Shown in pieces: positions 1 through 7,385 of a stretch of 16,312 nucleotides of DNA; position 1 is the first letter of the stretch; the number at the start of each line of letters is the position of its first letter. Source of the stretch: Neisseriales bacterium (GTDB lineage: Bacteria > Pseudomonadota > Gammaproteobacteria > Burkholderiales > UBA11063); assembly GCA_008017145.1 (NCBI GenBank), contig SSGY01000126.1, positions 1 through 16,312 of the forward strand, in the 5' to 3' direction. The notes beneath the pieces were generated by a model that was not told the DNA's origin, made no database searches, and saw nothing but the letters and a program-made list of their open reading frames with translations. The translations under genes were made by a program, and so were the position numbers.

Positions 1-38
1 ACTGCGTCTAAAATGCATGATGTTATTAGGGGCGTTTA

Positions 39-47
39 TGCTAAAAT
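39..47 (+). promoter_or_regulatory. Possible extended -10 promoter upstream of lepB
   Basis: TGCTAAAAT matches the extended -10 form TGnTAtaaT with one substitution. No good -35 box lies 16-18 bases upstream. It would give a leader of about 70 bases before lepB. Bases 1-121 contain no gene I can recognise; two short open frames running in from the left edge end near 69-72 and match nothing I know. The site is a guess from the motif alone. Confidence 0.25.
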
Positions 48-121
48 CACATGTTTATGTGCTGTTTAGCTAGTTAGCTTACGGTTCATAGTTAGTTTTA
101 TTCGTAATTTAAAGGGGCAGT

Positions 122-1096
122 ATGGAAGCTCAGGGTTTATCGAAATGGTTCTACTTAGGAATCGTTGGGATTGTCATCGGTATTGTAATGATTGTTCGTG
201 CACGTGGTGACAATAAAAGTAAGGCTATGGAAAATGGTTATTTGTTATTTATCTTAGGCTGTGTGGGAGTTGTCTCGGAGTTTACTGATTTTGCAACTGT
301 CTTGCTCCTATTTATCGCGGTGAGTGGGGTGGTTTTATTGCTGGATAAGCTCATCTGGAGTAAATCACGTAGTGATACGCAAATGAAACCGCATTATGTT
401 CATTATTCCCGTGAGTTTTTTCCGGTAGTTTTGGCGGTATGGGTGTTAAGAGCTTTCTTGTTTGAGGCATATCAAATTCCAAGTAGCTCGATGCGTCCAG
501 ATTTGACCGTTGGCGATTTTATTTTGGTTAGTAAGTTTAACTATGGTCTAAGAATGCCTGTTACTAATCAAGTGGTAATTCCGATTAATAAAGTTAATCG
601 TGGTGATGTTGTGGTTTTTCAAGATCAAACCAAACCTAACCGTGATCTAATTAAACGTGTCGTTGGATTACCTGGTGATACAATTACTTATGTTGATAAG
701 CGCTTACGGATTAATGGGCAAAATTTAAGTTATCAAAATGATGGTTCTTATGATTACACTGAAGCTGGTCCCAATGGCGATGTGATGATCCATAATCAGC
801 GCTTGATTGAGGACTTGACTGGAGTTAAACATCCAATTATTGTCTGGGATCAAGTTCCACCAGTGATCTTAGAAATGGTACAAAATTTTCCAGGTAAGGA
901 AAATTGCCAGTACAATGACGAAGGGTTTACTTGTCGTGTACCAGAAGGGCATTATTTTATGATGGGTGATAATCGCGATAATAGTCTAGATGGTAGGTAC
1001 TGGGGCTTTGTACCTGATAAAGCAATTTTAGGTAAAGCTATTTATGTATGGATGAATTTCCGTGATTTATCCCGTGTCGGAACAAAGATTGAATAA
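122..1096 (+). CDS. lepB: Signal peptidase I (LepB)
   Basis: Inner-membrane serine protease that removes signal peptides from exported preproteins on the periplasmic side. The protein has 324 residues, the same length as the E. coli enzyme. Hydrophobic segments lie near residues 10-26, 40-53, 57-75 and 97-115, so there may be more membrane spans than the two of E. coli. The catalytic Ser-Lys pair is visible: IPSSSMRP places the nucleophile at Ser123, and LIKRVVGLPGD places the general base at Lys178. The conserved GDNRDNSLDGRYWG box is at 282-295. Cys262 and Cys271 may form the small periplasmic disulfide loop. The ATG is preceded by AAAGGGGCAG, a good ribosome binding site. The stop overlaps the rnc start (TAATG). 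It processes classical signal peptides and not the prepilins further along, which need prepilin peptidase. Confidence 0.96.
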   Translation: MEAQGLSKWFYLGIVGIVIGIVMIVRARGDNKSKAMENGYLLFILGCVGVVSEFTDFATVLLLFIAVSGVVLLLDKLIWSKSRSDTQMKPHYVHYSREFFPVVLAVWVLRAFLFEAYQIPSSSMRPDLTVGDFILVSKFNYGLRMPVTNQVVIPINKVNRGDVVVFQDQTKPNRDLIKRVVGLPGDTITYVDKRLRINGQNLSYQNDGSYDYTEAGPNGDVMIHNQRLIEDLTGVKHPIIVWDQVPPVILEMVQNFPGKENCQYNDEGFTCRVPEGHYFMMGDNRDNSLDGRYWGFVPDKAILGKAIYVWMNFRDLSRVGTKIE

Positions 1097-1779
1097 TGGC
1101 AAATATTTCTGATTTACAAGAACAATTGGGTTATGAGTTTCAAGACCTCTCATTATTGCGTCAAGCGATTACACATCGTAGCTACAGCAAAATCAATAAC
1201 GAACGCTTAGAGTTTGTTGGTGATGGTGTTTTGGATTATGTAATTGCGCTTAATCTTTATCAAATTTATCCGGATTTATCCGAGGGCGAATTATCTAAGA
1301 TGCGCGCGGCTTTGGTTAATCAAGATGGTCTAGTCGAGATTGCTGAGCAGCTTAATCTGGGGCATTATTTGTATTTAGGTGATGGTGAACTTAAAAGCGG
1401 AGGACGGCAGCGCCCTTCAATCTTAGCTGATGCGCTGGAAGCTATTTTTGCAGCAATTACCTTAGACAGTAATTTTGAGAAATGCCGTCGGGTTATTGAG
1501 CGTTTATTTTATTACCCATTACGTGAGCAGCAGCAAGGTAAAACCAAAGATTACAAGACTCAATTGCAGGAATATATTCAAGCTAAACGTTTTCGCTTAC
1601 CTCGTTATGAGATCGTGGGTATGACAGGACCTGAGCATGACATGCTATTTCGGGTTGAATGTACGATTGAAGAGCTTGATGTTCGTGCCTATGGTGAAGG
1701 TAAAGGTAAAAAACAAGCTAGTCAATGTGCCGCAAATAATTTACTAATGTTACTGAATGAGATGCCTTTTAATGATTGA
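1096..1779 (+). CDS. rnc: Ribonuclease III
   Basis: Endonuclease for double-stranded RNA, needed for rRNA maturation and turnover of structured mRNAs; acts as a dimer in the cytoplasm. The protein has 227 residues, normal for the bacterial enzyme. The signature NERLEFVGDGVL lies at 35-46. The metal-binding residues expected from E. coli are present as Glu36, Glu39, Asp43, Asp112 and Glu115 (ADALEAI). A double-stranded RNA binding domain covers about 153-222, with GPEHDMLF and KGKKQASQ. The ATG shares its first base with the lepB stop, so translation is probably coupled; there is no strong separate ribosome binding site. The end of the gene is unusual: its last codons and stop lie in a 12-bp sequence that is repeated exactly at the start of era. 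Confidence 0.96.
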   Translation: MANISDLQEQLGYEFQDLSLLRQAITHRSYSKINNERLEFVGDGVLDYVIALNLYQIYPDLSEGELSKMRAALVNQDGLVEIAEQLNLGHYLYLGDGELKSGGRQRPSILADALEAIFAAITLDSNFEKCRRVIERLFYYPLREQQQGKTKDYKTQLQEYIQAKRFRLPRYEIVGMTGPEHDMLFRVECTIEELDVRAYGEGKGKKQASQCAANNLLMLLNEMPFND

Positions 1780-1783
1780 ATCT
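1772..1783 (+). repeat. Left copy of 12-bp direct repeat (rnc end)
   Basis: ATGATTGAATCT, containing the rnc stop TGA, is identical to the first 12 bases of era at 1908-1919. Read in the era frame it encodes Met-Ile-Glu-Ser, the true Era N-terminus, then runs on for seven codons to a TAA at 1802-1804. This looks like a former era start that overlapped the rnc stop. Confidence 0.8.
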
Positions 1784-1907
1784 GCTCAACATATTACGCA
1801 ATAACGTCGTTGCAACGCGCCTTATGTAGCATATTGTACACCGCGTTGCGTTGCGCCTAGTTTTTGCATGATATTTCGGCAGATAAAGACTGGATAAAAT
1901 AAACTAT
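1784..1907. other. 124-bp insertion-like segment between rnc and era
   Basis: The segment is bounded by the exact 12-bp direct repeat at 1772-1783 and 1908-1919. It encodes no plausible protein. Its centre is much richer in G+C than the surroundings and holds a 10-bp palindrome (CGTTGCAACG, 1808-1817) and an 8-bp inverted pair (GCAACGCG 1812-1819 with CGCGTTGC 1842-1849). The outer ends show no terminal inverted repeat, so it does not look like a standard insertion sequence or MITE. It now separates era from rnc and must supply the era leader. Whether it is a mobile repeat or a rearrangement is unknown. Confidence 0.55.
1812..1849 (+). repeat. Inverted repeat / hairpin in the rnc-era leader
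   Basis: GCAACGCG at 1812-1819 is complementary to CGCGTTGC at 1842-1849, an 8-bp GC-rich stem with a 22-base loop. The loop holds a further TGTA (1825-1828) and TACA (1837-1840) pair. A second copy of the right arm (GCGTTGC, 1848-1854) allows an alternative pairing. A run of five T at 1861-1865 lies 11 bases beyond the stem, so weak termination is possible. In the transcript it could also be a processing site. Confidence 0.5.
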
Positions 1908-1919
1908 ATGATTGAATCT
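1908..1919 (+). repeat. Right copy of 12-bp direct repeat (era start)
   Basis: ATGATTGAATCT, the first four codons of era, is identical to 1772-1783 at the end of rnc. The bases on either side of the two copies differ. Confidence 0.8.
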
Positions 1920-2792
1920 AAAACTTTTTGTGGCTTTGTAGCGATTGTTGGACGTCCAAATGTGGGTAAATCGACACTGATGAACCATCTGATTGGGCAG
2001 AAAATCAGTATTACTTCGCGTAAACCACAAACCACACGCCATCGTGTAACTGGGGTTTATACCAAGGATGATACCCAATATCTCTTTGTTGATACTCCAG
2101 GGTTTCAAAAGCAATACTTAACTAAGTTAAATCAGGCATTAAATCAGAGCGTGGTTAATAGTTTGGGTAATGTCGATGCCATTATTTATGTGGTCGAAGC
2201 AGGGATTTTTAATATTGGCGATGAAGAAGTATTAAACTTATTACCAACTGAAGCAAATGTAATCCTAGTAATCAATAAGCGTGATAAATACAAGGATCGT
2301 AACGAGTTAAATCAGTTTGTTAAAGAAGTATCTGGAAAATATTCATTTAAAAAAGTATTGAGCGTAGCAGCTAAACATGATCACGGAATGGATGAATTAC
2401 TCGCAGCAACTAAGTTATATTTACCGGAGAGCGTTTTTTTATATCCCGAGGAGCAACTTAGCGATAAAAGCAGCCGCTTTATGGCAAGTGAAATTATTCG
2501 CGAGAAATTATTTCGTTCACTGGGTGAAGAGCTTCCTTATAGCTTGATGGTTGAGATTGATAAATTTGAGCAAACCAATAAACTCAGCCGGATTTTTGCA
2601 ACCATTATCGTTGATCGGGAAAATCAAAAGCCGATGATTATTGGTAAGGGTGGCGAGAAATTGAAGAAAATATCAATTGAATCGCGCTTGGATATGGAAA
2701 AACTCTTTGATACCAAAGTTCATTTGGAAATTTGGGTTAAGGTTAAAAGCGGCTTTGCGGATGAGCTTAAATTCCTGCAACAGTTTGAGTAG
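1908..2792 (+). CDS. era: GTPase Era
   Basis: Essential GTPase that binds 16S rRNA and assists assembly of the 30S ribosomal subunit, partly membrane associated. The 294 residues match the usual length. GTPase motifs are in order: G1 GRPNVGKS (15-22), switch region QTTRHRV (41-47), G3 DTPG (62-65), G4 NKRD (123-126) and G5 near VAAK (153-156). The C-terminal KH domain has its GKGG loop at 246-249, inside PMIIGKGGEKLKK. The ATG at 1908 sits in the right copy of a 12-bp repeat. Upstream only a weak TGGA at 1891-1894 could serve as ribosome binding site, so expression after the insertion-like segment may be altered. The usual downstream partner recO is absent; a glycosyltransferase follows after 8 bases. 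Confidence 0.96.
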   Translation: MIESKTFCGFVAIVGRPNVGKSTLMNHLIGQKISITSRKPQTTRHRVTGVYTKDDTQYLFVDTPGFQKQYLTKLNQALNQSVVNSLGNVDAIIYVVEAGIFNIGDEEVLNLLPTEANVILVINKRDKYKDRNELNQFVKEVSGKYSFKKVLSVAAKHDHGMDELLAATKLYLPESVFLYPEEQLSDKSSRFMASEIIREKLFRSLGEELPYSLMVEIDKFEQTNKLSRIFATIIVDRENQKPMIIGKGGEKLKKISIESRLDMEKLFDTKVHLEIWVKVKSGFADELKFLQQFE

Positions 2793-2800
2793 ATGCTGCA

Positions 2801-3871
2801 ATGATTTCAGTAGTAATTCTAACTAAGAACAGCGCTAAGTATATTGAGCGCTGTTTGGGGGTCTTACAAGCTTTTCCTGAAGTAGTTGTTGTTGATAATG
2901 GCTCTACTGATCAAACCATGGAGCTTGCGGCTCGATTTGCTAATGTTAAGATTTATCAACGTGAGTTTTGTGGTTTTGGACCACTAAAGAATATCGGTGC
3001 AGGCCTAGCCAGTCACGACTGGGTATTCTTTGTTGATAGTGACGAAATAGTTAGCCCAGAGTTAGTCAAAAAAATACTAGGGCAACAATTAAGCGAGCAA
3101 GAAGTTTATCGCTTTTATCGTAAGAATTATTATGCTGGCCGCTTGATTGATGGTTGTAATTGGGATAATGATTATGTGGTGCGCTTGTATAACCGTAAAA
3201 CCACGAGTTTTAATGATAATCAGGTACATGAAAGTATTCAAACCAATAATTTAACTGTCACAACTCTAAGTGATAGAAACTCATTTATCTATCATTTTCC
3301 CTACAGTAATACTCGTCAACTAATGGCAAAACTTGAGCACTATGCTGATCTTTATGCTGAGAATAAGCTTGGGCATAAAAAAGTCAAACTGTGGACTATT
3401 CCTTTTCGTTTTTTTATTGCCTTTATTAAAAGTTATCTGCTTAAAAAAGGTTTTAAATACGGCTATGAGGGATTTTTAATCAGCTGCTATAATGCGATGG
3501 GTGTTCTGGTTAAATATCTAAAACTCTATGAATTAAGCAATGCCAAAAATTGTGTAATTGCCGTAAAAATAGCAGATCAACAAGATCTAGAGAGTGCAGT
3601 ACAATTAATTAATGCTCAAACATTAATCCCTCCTCAGGTGATTTTCTTGCTTTCTAATCAACTAGCAGCGCAAATATCTACAATCCGCAAATTGTTAACC
3701 AAGAGTTTCATTCCCGATGCAGATTGCATTGCCTGTGATACTCAAGATGTCACGCAGACTTTGTCAAATTATCAGCAATCTAACGTTGATGATGCGCGAG
3801 TGATATTTTTTTCTGATGCAAGTAGTTTTACAGATATCAAGATAATTGAACGTAGATTACAAGAATTATAA
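2801..3871 (+). CDS. Family 2 glycosyltransferase, WaaE/LgtF-like, with extra C-terminal domain
   Basis: Cytoplasmic nucleotide-sugar glycosyltransferase, by resemblance to lipopolysaccharide-core glucosyltransferases of the WaaE/LgtF kind. The GT-A fold covers about residues 1-245: ISVVILTKN at the start, VVDNGSTDQT (31-40), FGPLKNIG (59-66) and the metal-binding DSDE at 79-82. VHESI (142-146) is also typical of the group. A hydrophobic stretch near 199-212 may associate with the membrane. Residues from about 250 to 356 are not part of the usual enzyme and look like a second Rossmann-like fold: a beta strand, then AVQLINAQTLIPPQVIF, which resembles the opening of another GT2 domain without a DxD. 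The gene starts 8 bases after era with no clear ribosome binding site, so it is probably cotranscribed. The sugar and acceptor cannot be read from the sequence. Confidence 0.8.
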   Translation: MISVVILTKNSAKYIERCLGVLQAFPEVVVVDNGSTDQTMELAARFANVKIYQREFCGFGPLKNIGAGLASHDWVFFVDSDEIVSPELVKKILGQQLSEQEVYRFYRKNYYAGRLIDGCNWDNDYVVRLYNRKTTSFNDNQVHESIQTNNLTVTTLSDRNSFIYHFPYSNTRQLMAKLEHYADLYAENKLGHKKVKLWTIPFRFFIAFIKSYLLKKGFKYGYEGFLISCYNAMGVLVKYLKLYELSNAKNCVIAVKIADQQDLESAVQLINAQTLIPPQVIFLLSNQLAAQISTIRKLLTKSFIPDADCIACDTQDVTQTLSNYQQSNVDDARVIFFSDASSFTDIKIIERRLQEL

Positions 3872-3875
3872 AACT

Positions 3876-3907
3876 ATAGAATATGTTACATAGATACCAT
3901 ATACTAT
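3876..3907. repeat. Imperfect inverted repeat in the 3872-3948 intergenic region
   Basis: ATAG-A-ATATG (3876-3885) pairs with CATAT-A-CTAT (3898-3907), a 9-bp stem with one A/A mismatch and a 12-base loop. No T tract follows, so it is a poor terminator. It could be an operator or chance in AT-rich DNA. Confidence 0.3.
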
Positions 3908-3922
3908 GAACTTTAATAGTAA

Positions 3923-3931
3923 TGCTATATT
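3923..3931 (+). promoter_or_regulatory. Possible extended -10 promoter for the GtrB-like gene
   Basis: TGCTATATT is an extended -10 motif located 17 bases before the first ATG of the downstream glycosyltransferase. The -35 region is poor. If used, transcription would start near 3938, which would favour the second in-frame ATG at 3964. Confidence 0.4.
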
Positions 3932-3948
3932 ATAGATTTTAACCAGAA

Positions 3949-4947
3949 ATGAGTATTTTATCGATGAACTATCAGAAATTATCCTCGAGTCTTATTAGTA
4001 TCATTATTCCTATGAAGGATGAGTCTGCAAACTTAGAACAATTGTTTTCTACTCTAGCACCAATTCTGGAAGTGTTACCTATTGATTATGAAGTAATTGT
4101 GGTCAATGATGGAAGTAATGACAATACCTTAGCTAAGCTAATAGAAATTAGCAAAAGTGAGCATAACTTAAAAATAGTTGATTTATCGCGAAATTTTGGT
4201 AAAGAGGCTGCGCTATACGCTGGTTTTAATTATGCGCGAGGAGATTGTGCTGTTGCGATTGATGCTGACTTACAAGATCCTCCTGAGCTAATTTTAGAGA
4301 TGGTAGATTGGTGGCAACAGGGATATGAAATTGTAACTGGAGTACATCAAACACGAGATAGTGATACTTATTTGAAACGTAAAACTGCAAGCTTATTTTA
4401 TCGAAGTATTAATAAGGTTAGTGATACTAAATTCACACCGCATGCTGGTGACTTTCGATTGCTCGACCGAGTAGCGATTGATGCTTTTTTGAGTCTTGGC
4501 GAGAGGGTTCGGTTCAATAAAGGGCTTTTTGCATGGATAGGGTTTAAAGAAAAATTGGTATACCACAAAAGGTCTGAACGCTCAGCAGGAACTAGCCAGT
4601 GGAAATACTTACAGTTATTCAAATTTGCAATTGATGGAATTACTAGCTTTAGCAAAGCGCCTCTAGAAATATGGTTCTATTTGGGTATATTTACTGCGAT
4701 TGCTGGATTTTTCTACGGTCTATTTATTTTTACACGCACGATATTGCTTGGAATTGATACGCCTGGATATGCTTCATTATTAATTTTTGTACTGTTCTTT
4801 AGTGGCTTACAAATGATTGGGATTGGAATATTGGGTAAATATATCGGAAGAATTTTTATAGAGTCTAAGCGTAGACCTATTTTTATCGTTCGTAAGATTT
4901 ATGATGGCTCAAATATAAAGCTAAAAGGCGATAAAGATGAATTATGA
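3949..4947 (+). CDS. Polyprenyl-phosphate glycosyltransferase, GtrB/DPM1-like
   Basis: Membrane-anchored GT2 enzyme of the type that transfers a hexose from a nucleotide sugar to undecaprenyl phosphate on the cytoplasmic face, making the donor used by periplasmic GT-C enzymes. The protein has 332 residues. ISIIIPMKDE opens the GT-A domain (17-26); VVNDGSNDNT is at 51-60, the metal-binding DAD within AIDADLQDPPEL at 105-107, and GDFRLLDR at 167-174. Two C-terminal membrane helices lie at about 240-262 and 276-297, followed by a basic tail, the standard GtrB layout. The start is uncertain: the ATG at 3949 and the in-frame ATG at 3964 both lack a good ribosome binding site. It overlaps the next gene by 11 bases. 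The sugar (glucose, mannose or other) cannot be decided here. Confidence 0.88.
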   Translation: MSILSMNYQKLSSSLISIIIPMKDESANLEQLFSTLAPILEVLPIDYEVIVVNDGSNDNTLAKLIEISKSEHNLKIVDLSRNFGKEAALYAGFNYARGDCAVAIDADLQDPPELILEMVDWWQQGYEIVTGVHQTRDSDTYLKRKTASLFYRSINKVSDTKFTPHAGDFRLLDRVAIDAFLSLGERVRFNKGLFAWIGFKEKLVYHKRSERSAGTSQWKYLQLFKFAIDGITSFSKAPLEIWFYLGIFTAIAGFFYGLFIFTRTILLGIDTPGYASLLIFVLFFSGLQMIGIGILGKYIGRIFIESKRRPIFIVRKIYDGSNIKLKGDKDEL

Positions 4948-5680
4948 ACAATTTCAAGATATGGACTGTATGGAGGAAACTCATTTTTGGTTCAAAGCAC
5001 GTAGAGAGATAATTCAAAACACTCTAGCTGCGCATTGCTTAGATTATCGAGAACTTTCCGTATTAGAAATTGGTTGTGGGACTGGCGGAAATTTAAAGTA
5101 TTTTAAGTCGATTTATTCAAATATAGTTGGTTGCGAGGTTAGTGAGGATGCCATTAACTTTGCAAGACATAAGCTTCCAGATTTTGATATTAGAAAATGT
5201 AATTTGCCAGATGATATCCCATTTGAAAATAGTAAATTTGATATAGTATTTTTATTTGATGTACTTGAGCATATTAAAGATGATGCGGCTTCGCTTGAAT
5301 CAATCAAACAGAAGCTAAATGTAGGTGGTTCTTTGGTGATCACAGTACCTGCGTACCAATTTTTGTATGGTGCTTATGATAAGTTTCTTTTTCATTTTCG
5401 CCGATATAGTAAAACACGACTTTTAAACTTGTTGACTGCAGTAGGATTTAAGATAACATATTCTTCATACTTTAATTGTTGGTTATTCCCAGCTGTTCTT
5501 ATTTCACGCTTACTTGAAAAGGTATTTAATAAAACCTCCAAATATGTTATCAGTGGTAATAAAACATCTTTAATAAACTCGCTCTTCTATTGCATCATGA
5601 GAAGCGAAAAACATTTGCTGCTTAAAAAGTATAAGTTGCCTTTTGGTTCATCGGTAATTGCGATTGCAAAAAGTTTTTAG
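4937..5680 (+). CDS. Class I SAM-dependent methyltransferase
   Basis: Predicted S-adenosylmethionine methyltransferase of 247 residues. Motif I, LEIGCGTGG, is at 43-51; the acidic ribose-binding residue is probably Glu67 in VGCEVS; the FDVLEHI motif is at 107-113, followed by LNVGGSLVITVPAY. The N-terminal HFWFKARREII (16-26) and the central HFRRYSK (153-159) are features I associate with methyltransferases found beside polyprenyl-phosphate glycosyltransferases. The C-terminal part is hydrophobic (about 178-196) and may contact the membrane. AAGG ahead of the ATG, with 8-10 base spacing, is a usable ribosome binding site, and the start lies inside the preceding gene, so the two are translationally coupled. 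The substrate is unknown; methylation of a lipid-linked sugar or glycan end is a reasonable inference from the neighbours. Confidence 0.82.
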   Translation: MNYEQFQDMDCMEETHFWFKARREIIQNTLAAHCLDYRELSVLEIGCGTGGNLKYFKSIYSNIVGCEVSEDAINFARHKLPDFDIRKCNLPDDIPFENSKFDIVFLFDVLEHIKDDAASLESIKQKLNVGGSLVITVPAYQFLYGAYDKFLFHFRRYSKTRLLNLLTAVGFKITYSSYFNCWLFPAVLISRLLEKVFNKTSKYVISGNKTSLINSLFYCIMRSEKHLLLKKYKLPFGSSVIAIAKSF

Positions 5681-5681
5681 T

Positions 5682-7385
5682 ATGAAATTTAATGAATTAA
5701 ATAACTCTAAAGTATTAACTGAGTTTGTTTGGATTATAATCTCAGTTGCGGTTGGTACAGTATTTTCATTTAATTTAATAAGCGATTTACTTTTTAATAT
5801 TGCTTCAATTAACTATATTAGCAATGATATGATTGTTAATTTTGTAGGTTGGCACTATTATCGTTACGATCCATGGATGTTGCCAATAACACGTATTTCA
5901 AGCTTAGTATATCCAGTTGGTACAAACCTTATCTATAGTGATTCTATTCCGATTCTATCTGTTGCGTTAAAGCTATTTTCGCAATTACTTCCACCAGTAT
6001 TTGTCTGGCATGGCTTGGTTGCCATCATAAACTTGAGCCTGCTATTCTATTCAGGAAATCTATTTTTTCGAATTATGACGAAAGATAAGTTGCTTGGATT
6101 TATTGGTGGTATGTTCTTGCTTTTGTCTGCTCCTGCAATCTATCGCTTGATTGCACATTATTCTCTGACTTCACAGTGGCTTCTGGTTTTTAATTTGTTG
6201 TTACTGTTCCAAAGAAATCAGAATGTCAAACAAAATTCAGTTTGGCAGCTTTTTTTAATCTTTTTGAGTTGTGGTATTCATCCATACCTTGCAATCATGA
6301 ATCTAGGGTTAAGTTTTGGGTTGGCTTATAAATTGAGTTTTATTAGAATAAAAAATGATATAAATATGAGATTTAGTGCTAAGTATTTTATTTTGTTGGC
6401 CATTATTTATGTAATTACGTTTTTATGTTCCGCATATATCTTTGGTTGGTTTGTTGGTGGTGGTAAAAGTGATGCATTTGGCTATGGATATTATAGTGCG
6501 AATGTATTAAGTTTATTTAATCCTGAGTTTGGTGCTTTAGTTATACCAAATTTGTCTATTGGGCAATATCAATATGAAGGATATTCTTATCTTGGGCTTG
6601 GAATAATTCTGCCATTGATTTTTTTGTGTTTATTTAATTATAAAAGAATATATTTAGCATTCTTAAAAAAAGAAATGTACTTGTTTTATGTTTTGATAGC
6701 CGTATTTACAATGCTTGCATTCTCGAATATTCTGCAGATCAGCAACTTTGTTATTCGATTACCATATCATGGAAAAATTTTTGATATTTTTAGATCTTCT
6801 GGACGTTTTATATGGATTTTATATTATATCATTATTTTGTTAGTAATTTTAGGATTTTATAATAAATTTGCCAAGAAGAAATACGGGATATTTTTATTGA
6901 TTGGATTTTTGTTTTTGCAGTATGTCGACTTAAAGCCTTTATTAAATTTAGTTATACGATTTCACTCCAGCAATCAGATAGGTAGTGCAGTATGGAATAG
7001 TGATCTAAAGTCTAAATTTTGGTATACGTTAAATGAAAGTGGTTATAAACACATGGTAATTGTGGAGACACACCCTGGTGATGTCGATAGATTGAGTGGG
7101 TGGTGGGGAGATCGTAGTGGTTATCCAGCAATTTATAAGTTTGTACTTTTGGCAAGTTTATCACAAATCACTATTGATGATATGCATTTGGCGAGGAGAA
7201 CTACATTACAGGATCAGTTTGTGTTTAAAGTTAATCAAGATTTTAGCAATGGGATTTTAGCGGATAGTACTATTTATATTGTACCACCACAAATATATAT
7301 TTTATTAAACCAACAAGAAAAGAATAAATTTTGTACTGCAATAGATGGATATAATATTTGTGCAAAAAATAAAATCAAATCATAA
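5682..7385 (+). CDS. Multi-spanning membrane protein, DUF6311-like, putative GT-C
   Basis: Integral membrane protein of 567 residues with about ten or more hydrophobic segments and a soluble C-terminal end from about residue 420. GWHYYRYDPWMLP (56-68), YPVGTNLIYSDSIP (77-90), the later YGYYSANVLSLFNP (268-281), QYEGYSYLGLG (297-307) and RSSGRFIW (371-378) agree with what I remember of the DUF6311 family, which resembles GT-C membrane glycosyltransferases. I chose the ATG at 5682, one base after the methyltransferase stop, over an in-frame TTG at 5658 that would add eight residues of overlapping sequence. There is no strong ribosome binding site, so coupling to the upstream gene is likely. Its stop abuts the stop of the convergent gene with no spacer. 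A role in adding a sugar or modifying a lipid-linked glycan is inferred from fold and position only. Confidence 0.72.
   Translation: MKFNELNNSKVLTEFVWIIISVAVGTVFSFNLISDLLFNIASINYISNDMIVNFVGWHYYRYDPWMLPITRISSLVYPVGTNLIYSDSIPILSVALKLFSQLLPPVFVWHGLVAIINLSLLFYSGNLFFRIMTKDKLLGFIGGMFLLLSAPAIYRLIAHYSLTSQWLLVFNLLLLFQRNQNVKQNSVWQLFLIFLSCGIHPYLAIMNLGLSFGLAYKLSFIRIKNDINMRFSAKYFILLAIIYVITFLCSAYIFGWFVGGGKSDAFGYGYYSANVLSLFNPEFGALVIPNLSIGQYQYEGYSYLGLGIILPLIFLCLFNYKRIYLAFLKKEMYLFYVLIAVFTMLAFSNILQISNFVIRLPYHGKIFDIFRSSGRFIWILYYIIILLVILGFYNKFAKKKYGIFLLIGFLFLQYVDLKPLLNLVIRFHSSNQIGSAVWNSDLKSKFWYTLNESGYKHMVIVETHPGDVDRLSGWWGDRSGYPAIYKFVLLASLSQITIDDMHLARRTTLQDQFVFKVNQDFSNGILADSTIYIVPPQIYILLNQQEKNKFCTAIDGYNICAKNKIKS

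Noticed and set aside
1784..1907. Neisserial Correia (NEMIS) element
   Set aside because: The known Correia end TATAGTGGATTAA is absent and the repeats here are 12 bp instead of a TA duplication.
1857..2114. 85-residue open frame on the - strand
   Set aside because: Lies opposite era and the spacer; no recognisable family and the era frame is unambiguous.
4398..4655. 85-residue open frame on the - strand
   Set aside because: Antisense to the GtrB-like gene, whose frame is fully supported.
5113..5343. 76-residue open frame on the - strand
   Set aside because: Antisense to the methyltransferase core motifs.
5658..5681. TTG start adding eight residues to the DUF6311-like protein
   Set aside because: The ATG at 5682 immediately follows the upstream stop and gives a normal cytoplasmic N-terminus.
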